From Bacteroidales bacterium UBA5762 (GTDB lineage: Bacteria > Bacteroidota > Bacteroidia > Bacteroidales > TTA-H9): DNA of 44,684 bases. The stretch spans positions 7,838-52,521 of the forward strand of contig DIEY01000051.1 in assembly GCA_002418865.1 (NCBI GenBank). Reading direction: 5' to 3'. The translations under genes were made by a program, and so were the position numbers. Of this stretch, positions 8,637 through 17,856 are shown in pieces (position 1 is the stretch's first letter; each line of letters opens with the position of its first letter). The notes beneath the pieces were generated by a model. The model was not told the origin of the DNA. It searched no databases and saw nothing but the letters and a program-made list of their open reading frames with translations.

Positions 8637-10025
8637 ATGCAAAGAATTAAAATTATCGATCTGCTAAGATCGAAAGAAACCGGATTGGAAGTAAAAGTAA
8701 TGGGTTGGGTAAGGACTCGCCGTGGGAATAAAAACATTGCCTTTATAGCTTTAAACGACGGTTCTACTATTCATCATTTGCAGATTGTAGTTGAATTGAA
8801 GAAATTTGATGAGGAAATCATCAAACGAATCACAACGGGTTGTGCTATTCAAGTGGAAGGCAGGCTTGTAGAGTCTCCTGCAGAAGGACAGCCCATAGAG
8901 TTAGTGGCCGAGAAAATTGAAATCTTGGGTGAAGCGAACCCCGAATCATATCCACTTCAAAAAAAAGGACATAGCTTTGAGTTTTTACGTTCTATTGCCC
9001 ATTTGCGGCCAAGAACTAATACATTTGGGGCAGTTCTTCGTATACGTCACGCTTTGGCTTTCGCCATCCATAAATTTTTTAATGAAAGGGGATTCATTTA
9101 TGTGCATACGCCCATTATTACGGCTTCTGATGCAGAAGGTGCAGGTGCAATGTTCAGAGTTACCACTCTCGATATAGATCATCCTCCGCGCAAACCGGAT
9201 GGAAGTGTAGATTTTTCGAAAGATTTTTTTGGAAGAGAAACCAACCTCACCGTATCAGGCCAATTAGAAGCCGAGTTGGTAGCCATGGCTCTCTCCAATG
9301 TTTATACATTCGGACCGACCTTTAGGGCTGAAAATTCCAACACACCCCGTCATCTGGCAGAGTTCTGGATGATAGAACCAGAAATGGCTTTTTACGATAT
9401 TCATGATAACATGAACCTCGCCGAAGAATTCCTGAAATATCTGATTTCCTACATCTTCGAACATTGCATCGATGACCTAAAATTTCTGAATCAAATGTAT
9501 GATGAAGGGTTGATTGAACGTCTCGAAAACGTTGTCCATTCTGAATTTGTACGTTTAAGTTATACTGAGGCCATGTCAATTTTGGAAAATTCTGGTCAAA
9601 CCTTCGAATTCCCTATAGGCTGGGGCAATGATTTACAGGCCGAGCATGAACGTTATTTAGTGGAAAAACATTTTGGTCACCCAGTAATTCTTACCGATTA
9701 TCCCAAAGATATTAAGGCTTTCTATATGAAACAAAATCCCGACGGAAAGACTGTACGCGCCATGGACGTGTTATTCCCCCGTATTGGTGAAATTATTGGG
9801 GGTTCACAACGTGAAGAAAATCTCGAGGCTTTGTTGAATAGAATTCATGAACTCGGCATGAACGAGAATGATCTCTGGTGGTATATCGATACCAGAAGAT
9901 TTGGTACAGTGCCCCACAGTGGATTTGGTTTAGGATTCGAACGTCTGGTATTATTCGTAACTGGTATGACTAATATTCGCGATGTTATCCCATTCCCTCG
10001 TACACCTCAAAATGCTGAATTTTAA
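8637..10025 (+). CDS. asnS: asparaginyl-tRNA synthetase
   Basis: A 462-residue class IIb aminoacyl-tRNA synthetase that charges tRNA-Asn with asparagine. The N-terminal OB-fold anticodon-binding domain (about residues 15-105) includes VMGWVRTRRGNKNIAFI. The class II catalytic core follows: motif 2 lies in FRAENSNTPRHLAEFWMIEP, and motif 3 in GFGLGFERLVLFVTGM near the C-terminus. The absence of the GAD insertion and the overall length separate it from bacterial AspRS. It has its own promoter and a 170-base gap before rpoN. The call is secure. Confidence 0.97.
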   Translation: MQRIKIIDLLRSKETGLEVKVMGWVRTRRGNKNIAFIALNDGSTIHHLQIVVELKKFDEEIIKRITTGCAIQVEGRLVESPAEGQPIELVAEKIEILGEANPESYPLQKKGHSFEFLRSIAHLRPRTNTFGAVLRIRHALAFAIHKFFNERGFIYVHTPIITASDAEGAGAMFRVTTLDIDHPPRKPDGSVDFSKDFFGRETNLTVSGQLEAELVAMALSNVYTFGPTFRAENSNTPRHLAEFWMIEPEMAFYDIHDNMNLAEEFLKYLISYIFEHCIDDLKFLNQMYDEGLIERLENVVHSEFVRLSYTEAMSILENSGQTFEFPIGWGNDLQAEHERYLVEKHFGHPVILTDYPKDIKAFYMKQNPDGKTVRAMDVLFPRIGEIIGGSQREENLEALLNRIHELGMNENDLWWYIDTRRFGTVPHSGFGLGFERLVLFVTGMTNIRDVIPFPRTPQNAEF

Positions 10026-10075
10026 TAGCACCCTCATCCTTTCTTTACTATTTGTCAAAATACTCCCTCAAAGAG

Positions 10076-10105
10076 TTGCGAATAAATAAAAAATGATTAA
10101 TTTTG
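10076..10105 (+). promoter_or_regulatory. promoter of rpoN
   Basis: TTG at 10076-10078 and TAATTTTG at 10098-10105, separated by 19 bases, match the Bacteroidota consensus. Transcription from about 10112 would leave a leader of some 80 bases. Confidence 0.6.
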
Positions 10106-10195
10106 TTGACATCGAACAAAAACGAAATAACTTCAACTTACTTCGATGAAAAATTAACGGTTTAAAATATTTCAATTAGCGCCATTATTCTATTT

Positions 10196-11701
10196 ATGCT
10201 CAATCAAAAATTACAACAAAAACTTTTACAAAAGCTTTCACCTCAGCAAATTTTACTCATGAAATTGCTGCAAGTTCCGACTTTGGCGCTCGAACAAAGA
10301 ATTAAACAGGAATTAGAAGAAAATCCCGCTTTGGAAGAAGTTGATAATGAAGATATTTACCAACAGGATGAAGTCAGCGACTTTGATGCCAATAATCTCA
10401 ACACTGATGAAACTTCAGAAACAGAGGAAGAAACCGACAGCGAAGAACCAACCATAGATCAAGCCGATGAATTCGACATGGAAGACTACATGAGTGAAGA
10501 CGACCTCGATTCTTATCGCTATCAGACCAATAACACCAGCCCGGATGACGAACAACATGAATTACCACTAGCCTCTTCCACCTCTTTCCACGAAAGCCTT
10601 CTACAGCAGCTCAGCCTCAAAGATATATCAAAACGCACCTATCAAATAGCTTCGCATTTAATTGGCAACCTCGACGATTCCGGCTATTTGAATCGTGATC
10701 TGGAATCACTGGTTGATGATCTGGCTTTTTTGCAAAATATTCAAACCAATGTTAATGAATTGGAAGAAGTTCTCCAAATTATTCAAGAACTCGATCCTCC
10801 TGGCATAGGAGCGCGCTCGCTCAAAGAATGTCTTCTCCTTCAACTTCACCGTAAAACTCAATCAGAATCAGTAATTAATGCTATCAACATAATCGAAAAG
10901 TATTTCGATGAGTTTAGTAAAAAACATTACGACAAAATCCTCAAAAAAGCTCATCTGACAGAAATTCAATTAAAAGAAGCCATAGAAGAGATTTTAAAAC
11001 TTAATCCCAAACCTGGTGATATTTACTCAGATATCTTCAACACCGAGCAATATGTTGTGCCTGACTTCATCATCAATAATAATGATGGAGAACTCGAGCT
11101 GGTTCTCAATTCGAAAAACATGCCCGAATTAAGAATAAACAGGTCTTACTACGAAATGCTGGAATCATTCTCCGATGCAAAATCCAAAAAAACTCAACAT
11201 GATCGCGAAGCTCTAATGTTTGTTAAGCAAAAGATAGACTCGGCACGTTGGTTTATCGAAGCCCTCAAACAACGACAAAATACACTGTATATCACGATGA
11301 AAGCTATCATGGATCACCAAAAAGAATATTTCCTTACAGGTGATGAAACCAAATTAAAACCAATGATACTGAAAGACATAGCCGAAAAGGTGGGTTTAGA
11401 TATCTCAACTGTATCCAGAGTAGCTAGTAGTAAATATGTACAAACTCCTTTTGGAACGTTTCTGCTGAAATCATTCTTCTCGGAATCAATGCAGAATGCT
11501 GAGGGAGAAGAAGTTTCAACTCGTGAAATTAAAAAAATTCTCAAAGATCTTATCGAATCAGAAGACCCTCAAAAACCACTTACAGATGAAGAATTAATGG
11601 AGAGTTTAAAAGAAAAAGGATACATCATTGCACGCCGCACAGTGGCTAAATACCGTGAACAGTTAGGAATTCCGGTTGCAAGATTGCGGAAAAAACTTTA
11701 A
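10196..11701 (+). CDS. rpoN: RNA polymerase sigma-54 factor
   Basis: A 501-residue sigma-54. The glutamine- and leucine-rich activator-interacting region I lies at the N-terminus (LSPQQILLMKLLQVPTLALE). A very acidic region II follows (about residues 50-115), then the core-binding domain. The C-terminal RpoN box reads ARRTVAKYREQLGIP. The factor directs RNA polymerase to minus-24/minus-12 promoters and needs AAA activators, none of which is encoded in this window. The downstream membrane-protein gene begins only 7 bases after the stop, so the two are probably co-transcribed. Confidence 0.97.
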   Translation: MLNQKLQQKLLQKLSPQQILLMKLLQVPTLALEQRIKQELEENPALEEVDNEDIYQQDEVSDFDANNLNTDETSETEEETDSEEPTIDQADEFDMEDYMSEDDLDSYRYQTNNTSPDDEQHELPLASSTSFHESLLQQLSLKDISKRTYQIASHLIGNLDDSGYLNRDLESLVDDLAFLQNIQTNVNELEEVLQIIQELDPPGIGARSLKECLLLQLHRKTQSESVINAINIIEKYFDEFSKKHYDKILKKAHLTEIQLKEAIEEILKLNPKPGDIYSDIFNTEQYVVPDFIINNNDGELELVLNSKNMPELRINRSYYEMLESFSDAKSKKTQHDREALMFVKQKIDSARWFIEALKQRQNTLYITMKAIMDHQKEYFLTGDETKLKPMILKDIAEKVGLDISTVSRVASSKYVQTPFGTFLLKSFFSESMQNAEGEEVSTREIKKILKDLIESEDPQKPLTDEELMESLKEKGYIIARRTVAKYREQLGIPVARLRKKL

Positions 11702-11708
11702 AATTTTT

Positions 11709-12365
11709 ATGAAAATCCGCCACAGAGGTTACGACATTATTTTTGCCCAATTCCTCACTGTAGTGCTCCATCCTTTGCTAGTTCCTCTATATAGTATTCT
11801 TATTCTATATTTATGTAAATCAGCTGCTCGTTTCCAGCTTTCTCATTACCCAGCACTTCAAATTTTTTTGCCTCTAATTATTTTCACAATTGTTTTACCT
11901 GGGGGCTTCGTCCTTATTCTTCAGCACATGGGCAAAATATCATCAATGTATTTACATAGAAGAATAGAACGCGAAGGACCTCTCATATTTGCAGCTGCAT
12001 CTGCTTTGCTTTTAGATATTGTATATGTTTTTATTGCTCCTAACCCTTTTCTTCTCACTTTTCCAATAGCACTTTTAATGAGTCTTTTTATGGCGTGGAT
12101 AATCAATAAATTTTGGAAAATCAGCATTCATTTGACAGGCCTGGGAGGTTTAAGTTCCATTATAATCTTTGTCATTTGGCCACAAAAAAGCATTCTTCCT
12201 TACATTATTCTCATTCTGATTGTTGTAGGTATTCTCTTAGGATGGGCACGCTGGCGGCTTAAAGCACATACTTTCTTACAAGTCATCATGGGATGGATGA
12301 ATGGTTTCGTCGCCACTATGTTTTGTTTAATGTTTTTCCCTGAAATTTTTTCCTCTTTCACTTAA
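11709..12365 (+). CDS. small integral membrane protein, possibly PAP2-like
   Basis: The 218-residue product has about six hydrophobic segments and almost no soluble loops. The ATG at 11709 is preferred over an in-frame start inside the rpoN end. A conserved-looking stretch, KISIHLTGLGGLSS, and an arginine-rich loop (HRRIEREGPL) are weakly reminiscent of PAP2 phosphatases, but the full phosphatase signature is not visible. It follows rpoN by 7 bases. Its stop codon overlaps the stop of the convergent beta-barrel gene in a shared TTAA. The function is not known. Confidence 0.7.
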   Translation: MKIRHRGYDIIFAQFLTVVLHPLLVPLYSILILYLCKSAARFQLSHYPALQIFLPLIIFTIVLPGGFVLILQHMGKISSMYLHRRIEREGPLIFAAASALLLDIVYVFIAPNPFLLTFPIALLMSLFMAWIINKFWKISIHLTGLGGLSSIIIFVIWPQKSILPYIILILIVVGILLGWARWRLKAHTFLQVIMGWMNGFVATMFCLMFFPEIFSSFT

Positions 12366-13036
12366 AAAGGCATAAGGCTGATTCCTACAGATATAGGATA
12401 CATGTCGGGCCCTTGCCCATCTTTAAATGTATGATTTAACGAATATTGTCCAAAGACATTGAACCACTTATACCCCACACGGGCATAAACAACATATCTC
12501 CAAAAATTTACATAACGCACATCATCCCTCTTAATTTTTACATTGTAGGCATAAGTCTCTGGATCGAGTCCTATGTATTTTGAGTGATGGTTGATGAGAA
12601 AACCCAATTTAATACCCGCATAATAACGCCACTTATTTTTAGCTCTATATTTAAACTCGAGAGGAAAATCACAATAGGCTAAGGTGATTTTATATTTTTT
12701 ATGATCGAGTGTATCCGGAATTTTTTCGAAAACACTTGCCTGATTAACGTCTTTTATCCATGCATCGGTATATAAATTATGCGATCCAAAACTGACTCCA
12801 TAGGAAAAATCGAATCGACTTTCACCCATTTGATTGTTTACCAATATATTAACATTGGCCCCCCGATTATACCATTTCGCATCAAGCACAGAGGGCGGAT
12901 TTTGCCAAAAATCAGTAAATAAATCGAAACCAATCGAAAATTTCCGAAAGCCACCTGGCTCGTTACTCTGGGCATAAATGCCTCCTGCTAAAAGTATTAA
13001 AATTCCTAAATATACACCCTTACGAAAAGTTTTCAT
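12362..13036 (-). CDS. outer-membrane beta-barrel protein
   Basis: A 224-residue protein with a signal peptide (hydrophobic core LGILILLAGGIYA, cleavage probably before QSNEPG). Alternating aromatic beta-strands follow, for example YYAGIKLGFLIN and YARVGYKWFNVFGQYSL, and the protein ends in phenylalanine (ISLMPF) as is typical of barrels. This is the PorT/OmpW-like eight-strand class in broad terms, but I do not recognise a specific family. It has its own minus-7 box 19 bases upstream and is convergent with the membrane protein after rpoN. No substrate can be inferred. Confidence 0.75.
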   Translation of the reverse strand: MKTFRKGVYLGILILLAGGIYAQSNEPGGFRKFSIGFDLFTDFWQNPPSVLDAKWYNRGANVNILVNNQMGESRFDFSYGVSFGSHNLYTDAWIKDVNQASVFEKIPDTLDHKKYKITLAYCDFPLEFKYRAKNKWRYYAGIKLGFLINHHSKYIGLDPETYAYNVKIKRDDVRYVNFWRYVVYARVGYKWFNVFGQYSLNHTFKDGQGPDMYPISVGISLMPF

Positions 13037-13054
13037 GTGGATAAATTATATTTG

Positions 13055-13062
13055 CAAAACTA
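13055..13062 (-). promoter_or_regulatory. minus-7 promoter box for the beta-barrel gene
   Basis: TAGTTTTG on the minus strand is an exact TAnnTTTG match, predicting a leader of about 13 bases. Confidence 0.4.
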
Positions 13063-13131
13063 TAAAATTAATGACATTCGACATTTTAAAATCTTTGCCT
13101 CATTAATACCGACTTTCTGCACCATTGCCAT

Positions 13132-14025
13132 CTAATCCAATTTTTCTTTGAGAGGACGAAAACCTTCTCCTAAAATTTCACTTGTGTCCATAACGGTAAT
13201 AAAAGCCTTAGGGTCAATTTGACGTATAAATGACTTTAATCTAATCATTTCACTTCGGCTCATAACTGTAAAAATTAGAGGTCTATCCTTACCTGAATAA
13301 ATACCTTTCGAATTAAAGATGGTACCCCCTCTTTTCAAATCATGAAGAATAATTTGTGAAATTTCATCGTGTTTATCAGATACAATCAACAAGCATTTGT
13401 TGTAATTCAAACCCTCCATCACAACATCCACCATTCTGCCTACCACAAAAATGGTTACTAAAGAATACAGAGGTATCTTCCAATCCTTAAAAGCTATGAA
13501 ACCAGCCAAAACAATCAAAGAATCCACATAAATCATAATTTGTCCAACAGGTTGGTGAATAAATCTCGATATCATCATGGCAATTACGTCGGTTCCTCCA
13601 CATGAAGCCCTAGCTCTGAAAATCAAACCAACACCTATTCCGATAAACAAGCCTCCATATAAGGACGACATCAGGATTTCGTCTCCTATTTTCAATGGGT
13701 CGCTGCCTAAGAAATAAGTTAGTCCGTCAATCAATATAGAAGTTAATATAAAACCTGTAACCGTTTTAGCACCATAACGAGGGCCCAATACTTTTGCAGC
13801 AAGCAAAGTAATCGGGATATTAAAGGCAAGTGCTGTCAAGCCTACCGGTGTACCGAATAGATAATGAATGATAATACTTATACCATAAACACCCCCAGGT
13901 ACGATTCGATAAGGTGTAATAAATAAAACATAGCCAAGAGCAATCAGTATTGATCCAATCAGAATTTTACCATAAGCAGAAAACCATCGTTTACTCGGAA
14001 ATTTTTCAACTGATATAAAAGTCAT
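13132..14025 (-). CDS. YitT-family membrane protein, second copy of a tandem pair
   Basis: A 297-residue protein with five or six membrane segments in the first 200 residues (YitT_membrane domain, motifs VPGGVYGISI and ARASCGGTDVIAMM). A soluble C-terminal DUF2179 domain follows, with IFTVMSRSEM and ITVMDTSEILGEGF. The family is widespread in Bacillota and Bacteroidota; its transport substrate is not established. The gene starts 13 bases after a paralogue on the same strand, so the two are co-transcribed. Both keep all parts of the fold, which argues against one being a relic. The two may form a heteromer; that is speculation. Confidence 0.9.
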   Translation of the reverse strand: MTFISVEKFPSKRWFSAYGKILIGSILIALGYVLFITPYRIVPGGVYGISIIIHYLFGTPVGLTALAFNIPITLLAAKVLGPRYGAKTVTGFILTSILIDGLTYFLGSDPLKIGDEILMSSLYGGLFIGIGVGLIFRARASCGGTDVIAMMISRFIHQPVGQIMIYVDSLIVLAGFIAFKDWKIPLYSLVTIFVVGRMVDVVMEGLNYNKCLLIVSDKHDEISQIILHDLKRGGTIFNSKGIYSGKDRPLIFTVMSRSEMIRLKSFIRQIDPKAFITVMDTSEILGEGFRPLKEKLD

Positions 14026-14038
14026 AGAAGTCGAGTTT

Positions 14039-14956
14039 TTATAAAGTATGGGGTTCGTCTAAAGGTTTAAAGCCTTCACCAAGAATCTCACTGGCATCCG
14101 TCACTGTAATAAAGGCATTGGGATCGATTGTACGAACATGATCGAGTAAAAGTGAAACTTCACGTCTGGACATGACGGTATGAATAATCTTACGAGGTTT
14201 ACCATTGTACATTCCCTGCCCCTCTATGTAGGTTCCACCTCTATTCAGGTCATAAATAATCTTATGACGAATGGCCTCGGGATTATCGGAGATGATAAAA
14301 ACCGACTTTTCAAAATTAACTCCCTCTACCACAAGGTCGATTACCTTGCCAGTAATATAAATCACTATCCACGAATAGAGAGGAATTCGCCAGTCTTGAA
14401 AAATCGCCAGTCCTATCAATACAATGGTAGAGTCTACAAGTATAAGTAGTTGACCAACAGGAAATTTTGTATATTTCGCTAAAATCATGGCAATAATATC
14501 TGAACCGCCCGAAGTGGCCTTCGACCTGAAGATTAAGCCCAGTCCCAGCCCTACAGTGAGCCCACCAAAAATGCAACTCAACAGAACATCATCTTGTAAT
14601 CCCAATGGATCATGCTCTCCAATAAAGTATGTCAGCATCATCATAAATGTCGACATCAAAAAAGAACCTAAAATTGTCCTGACACCAAACCTTGCTCCAA
14701 GCAAACGCATTCCAATGATAATCAATGGAATATCTAAGCTCAATCCAACAAGACCGATGGGTATGCCCTCAGGCCAAAAAGAAATTAATCCTTTTGTAAT
14801 ATAGTGTACTACAATACCAATTCCATATACCCCACCTGGGACAATCTTATAAGGATTGATAAATAGAACAAATCCTGCCGCCACGATGAATGCACCAATC
14901 ACAATAAACCCATAACTTACAATAGCTTCCTTGAAAGTTATTTTATTTTTTGACAT
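14039..14956 (-). CDS. YitT-family membrane protein, first copy of a tandem pair
   Basis: A 305-residue paralogue of the next gene, with the same order of membrane segments followed by a DUF2179 domain. Shared blocks include PGGVYGI, LGLGLIFRSKATSGGSDIIA (compare LIFRARASCGGTDVIA) and the C-terminal SEILGEGFKPL. The loop between the third and fourth segments is slightly longer than in the partner. The gene has a TAATTTTG minus-7 box 37 bases upstream and leads the two-gene unit. The family is certain; the substrate is unknown. Confidence 0.9.
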   Translation of the reverse strand: MSKNKITFKEAIVSYGFIVIGAFIVAAGFVLFINPYKIVPGGVYGIGIVVHYITKGLISFWPEGIPIGLVGLSLDIPLIIIGMRLLGARFGVRTILGSFLMSTFMMMLTYFIGEHDPLGLQDDVLLSCIFGGLTVGLGLGLIFRSKATSGGSDIIAMILAKYTKFPVGQLLILVDSTIVLIGLAIFQDWRIPLYSWIVIYITGKVIDLVVEGVNFEKSVFIISDNPEAIRHKIIYDLNRGGTYIEGQGMYNGKPRKIIHTVMSRREVSLLLDHVRTIDPNAFITVTDASEILGEGFKPLDEPHTL

Positions 14957-14992
14957 AAATTATTCTAATTATTTGAAATATTGACAATTTTG

Positions 14993-15000
14993 CAAAATTA
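14993..15000 (-). promoter_or_regulatory. minus-7 promoter box for the yitT pair
   Basis: TAATTTTG on the minus strand is an exact match. It overlaps the perfect palindrome AATTTTGCAAAATT at 14986-14999. Confidence 0.45.
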
Positions 15001-15123
15001 CGAAACCTTCACCAAAAGGGCGATACGTTTTCAATTACTTAACACAGGAAGAGAAGCAAGTTTTATTCAACCTCTAACCCTATAGGTTTGAAAAATTTTT
15101 CAATCAAAAGGTAAAAAATTAGG

Positions 15124-15151
15124 TTGATTTACAATAAAAAGACTACATTTG
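15124..15151 (+). promoter_or_regulatory. promoter of the porP-gldKLMN cluster
   Basis: TTG at 15124-15126 and TACATTTG at 15144-15151 with a 17-base spacer match the Bacteroidota consensus. The predicted start of transcription near 15158 leaves an unusually long leader of about 190 bases before the porP ATG. Confidence 0.55.
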
Positions 15152-15346
15152 TAGTTAAATGACGTGTACCGAAGTTTTCAAACCCTCCAAGGGCATTTAT
15201 CAAATTCATGAGCGGAAACATCAAACTTGCAAAAGAATGGCATTTAGCTCAGAAGGCCTAGTTAGAGGGATGAAATTTTGGGTTTATCATTGTACAGTCG
15301 AAATTTTATGTGTTATTTTATGCCCGATTTCAGTGGGGATGCGGAA

Positions 15347-16312
15347 ATGAATCTAATGAAGAGCACAACGTGGGTGAATATTGCACTCTTACTGGTTTTT
15401 AGTGGGAGTAGAACCTTAGCCCAGCAAGAGCCTCAATTTACCCATAATGTGTTTACACGTATGGCCATTAATCCGGCCTTTGCAGGTAGTTCGGGTGATA
15501 TATCTGTAACAGGACTGATGCGTCAACAATGGGTTGGATTCAAAGATATGGATGGAGAAAAGGTAGCACCTCAAACTTATCTTCTTACGGCAGATATGCC
15601 CGTTAGGTTAGTTCATGGTGGACTTGGAATCTCTATTACTTCCGATCGTCTAGGATTCGAGAATAATACAGGCATACGTCTCAATTATGCTTATAGAACC
15701 TCTGCATGGGATGGAGAATTGGCTGTAGGACCAGTGATTGGTTTTTTAAATAAATCTATTGATTTCAGCAAGTTCAAACCTACCCAGAGCGGTGATCCCA
15801 TATTGGGCACTGCCCAAGAAAGTACCATGATGATGGATGTTGGCCTCGGAGTTTTTTATGAGATTAAAAACAAATACTTCATAGGAATTTCCACTTCTCA
15901 ACTTATACAAACGGGCTCGAGTATTGGCGTAGACGCAACTAATTACAACCTAAAACGTCATTATTATGCACATGCAGGCTACCTCTATACATTGCCAGAT
16001 AACCCTCTTGTAAAACTCCAACCGACGTTGTTTGTTAAAACCGACTTCGTATCCACTCAATTCGATATTAATTTATCGGCAATCTATAATGACAGATTTT
16101 GGGGAGGTATAACCTACAGATTACAGGATGCTATCGCATTTTTAATTGGATTGAACTATAAAAGTTTTATTTTTGGCTATTCTTACGATCTGACTACTTC
16201 ACAACTTGGAAGCGCAGGAAGTTCTGGAAGCCATGAAATATTCTTGAATTACCGTTTTAAATTAGAACTCGATAAAAATCCTCGCAGTTATAGAAATACA
16301 AGATACTTATGA
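15347..16312 (+). CDS. porP: PorP/SprF-family type IX secretion outer-membrane protein
   Basis: From the ATG at 15347 the product has 321 residues. It has a signal peptide ending in GSRTLAQQ, then the PorP/SprF hallmark FTHNVFTRMAINPAFAGSSG and WVGFKD, and a run of barrel strands ending near YDLTTSQLG. The family provides an outer-membrane barrel attached to the type IX secretion system and gliding machinery. It lies 75 bases upstream of gldK on the same strand, as in the porPKLMN operon of Porphyromonas gingivalis. An upstream in-frame start at 15278 is less likely because it would precede the signal peptide; ATG 15356 is also possible. Confidence 0.92.
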   Translation: MNLMKSTTWVNIALLLVFSGSRTLAQQEPQFTHNVFTRMAINPAFAGSSGDISVTGLMRQQWVGFKDMDGEKVAPQTYLLTADMPVRLVHGGLGISITSDRLGFENNTGIRLNYAYRTSAWDGELAVGPVIGFLNKSIDFSKFKPTQSGDPILGTAQESTMMMDVGLGVFYEIKNKYFIGISTSQLIQTGSSIGVDATNYNLKRHYYAHAGYLYTLPDNPLVKLQPTLFVKTDFVSTQFDINLSAIYNDRFWGGITYRLQDAIAFLIGLNYKSFIFGYSYDLTTSQLGSAGSSGSHEIFLNYRFKLELDKNPRSYRNTRYL

Positions 16313-16320
16313 GTTTTTTT

Positions 16321-16328
16321 TATTTTTG
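16321..16328 (+). promoter_or_regulatory. possible secondary minus-7 box ahead of gldK
   Basis: TATTTTTG fits TAnnTTTG, about 60 bases upstream of gldK. It lies in a T-rich stretch and has no minus-33 partner, so it may be a chance match. Confidence 0.2.
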
Positions 16329-16387
16329 TAGCGTTAGATTTTTTGATGTGAAATATCATGTTTTAAACGATTATAACCGTTGATAAA

Positions 16388-17803
16388 ATGAAAAAACTGC
16401 TGTATTTAGCTGTTGCAATCATAACTTTGGCCAGCTGCCGCAACACAGGCAGTGGGGAATTAACTGGTGTTCCCGATAGGCCAAAGTTCTATCAACCTGA
16501 TCCTTATGGGATGACTTTTATCCCTTTAGGCAGTTTTACTATGGGTGCTGGCGATCAGGATGTTCCCTATGCCAATGTTCATCAACCCAAAACCATATCG
16601 GTTGCTGCCTTTTATATGGACGAAACTGAAATTACTAACAATGAATACCGGCAGTTTGTTTATTGGGTGAGAGATTCACTGGCCCATACTATTTTGGGAA
16701 ATGCCGGTTCAGATTATGGAGAACATTTCGTTTCCGACAAACAGGGACAACCAATACAATATGGTACAACCCAAACCTATTACAAAATCAACTGGAAACA
16801 AAAGATCGACTGGGAAGGGAAACGCCTCCAGGAAGGAGAGCCTAACCCATTAGAGGAAATGTATCTACCTGAAGAAGAACGCTTCTTCCGCCGTAAGGAA
16901 ATCGACACAAGAAAACTTTTTTACCGCTACTTTTGGGTTGACCTTCCTAAAGCCGCAAGGCCTGAAAATAGATACATATTCGATCGCGACCAGCAAGGAA
17001 GAATAACAGGTGAAGAAGGCACATACCCCCAAAATATTGTTGCCGAAGGAAACCGAAGAGCCTTTGTTAAAGAAGAAGTTGTTCCTGTTTATCCTGACAC
17101 TTTAGTTTGGATAAGCGATTTTACTTATGCTTACAACGAACCCATGGCCAAAACCTATTTCTGGCATCCTGCTTATGATCATTACCCAGTTGTAGGCGTT
17201 AACTGGAAACAAGCCGAGGCATTCTGCGTATGGAGAACCGAATACATGAATAGCTATCTTTCTACTCGTAAAAGAGAAGCATTGGTAAACGATTTCAGAT
17301 TGCCCACCGAAAGTGAGTGGGAATGGGCTGCTCGTGGAGGTTACGAACTCAACCCTTATCCTTGGGGAGGACCTTATTTGCGCAATCAAAAAGGATGCTT
17401 TCTGGCCAACTTTAAACCTAATAGAGGAAATTATGTGGCTGACGGCGGATTGCAAACCGTTATCGTGGCACATTATCCACCTAATGACTTCGGACTCTAC
17501 GATATGGCCGGAAATGTGGCTGAATGGACAAACAGCGCATTCGACGAATCGTCCTATAATTTTACTTGGGACCTCAACTCATCTTATACTTATCACGCCA
17601 ATTACGACGACCCAGCCGTTATGAAACGCAAAGTAGTTAGAGGTGGTTCTTGGAAAGATATAGGCTATTTTCTTCAAGTCTCTACACGAAGCTTCGAGTA
17701 TCAAGATTCTGCAAAATCTTATATCGGCTTCCGTTGCGTACAATCTTATCTGGGCCGCAATAAAGATGATAACCCCTCAAAATCATCCGAAATCTATAAT
17801 TAA
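16388..17803 (+). CDS. gldK: type IX secretion system lipoprotein GldK/PorK
   Basis: A 471-residue lipoprotein with signal MKKLLYLAVAIITLASC (Cys17 acylated). A formylglycine-generating-enzyme-like (SUMF1) domain follows: MTFIPLGSFTMG near residue 42, DFRLPTESEWEWAARGG near residue 300, then AGNVAEWTNSAF, VVRGGSW and GFRCV. GldK/PorK forms the periplasmic ring with GldN under the outer membrane and is not an active sulfatase modifier. The long insertion in the middle of the domain (about residues 110-260) is typical of GldK rather than GldJ. It heads the tight gldK-L-M-N series. Confidence 0.95.
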   Translation: MKKLLYLAVAIITLASCRNTGSGELTGVPDRPKFYQPDPYGMTFIPLGSFTMGAGDQDVPYANVHQPKTISVAAFYMDETEITNNEYRQFVYWVRDSLAHTILGNAGSDYGEHFVSDKQGQPIQYGTTQTYYKINWKQKIDWEGKRLQEGEPNPLEEMYLPEEERFFRRKEIDTRKLFYRYFWVDLPKAARPENRYIFDRDQQGRITGEEGTYPQNIVAEGNRRAFVKEEVVPVYPDTLVWISDFTYAYNEPMAKTYFWHPAYDHYPVVGVNWKQAEAFCVWRTEYMNSYLSTRKREALVNDFRLPTESEWEWAARGGYELNPYPWGGPYLRNQKGCFLANFKPNRGNYVADGGLQTVIVAHYPPNDFGLYDMAGNVAEWTNSAFDESSYNFTWDLNSSYTYHANYDDPAVMKRKVVRGGSWKDIGYFLQVSTRSFEYQDSAKSYIGFRCVQSYLGRNKDDNPSKSSEIYN

Positions 17804-17856
17804 TAATTAAATTATAATATCGAAATAATCTCAAATTAAACCAAAACAATTAAATC

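Larger units (their letters stand above)
14957..15346. other. 390-base divergent intergenic region between yitT and porP
   Basis: It holds the yitT minus-7 box near its left end, overlapping a 14-bp palindrome (14986-14999), and the porP promoter at 15124-15151. It also holds the untranslated-looking porP leader of almost 190 bases. No gene is convincing in the leader. Confidence 0.5.

Noticed and set aside
9322..9579. Antisense open frames inside asnS and other long genes
   Set aside because: None has a promoter box, a recognisable family or independent composition; all lie within secure genes.
15239..15270. String resembling a tRNA D arm (TAGCTCAG followed by TAGAG-like bases)
   Set aside because: No matching acceptor stem, anticodon arm or T arm could be folded around it.
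15159..15350. 63-codon open frame in the porP leader
   Set aside because: The composition is unlike a protein, no family is recognised, and it ends across the porP start; more likely chance in a leader.
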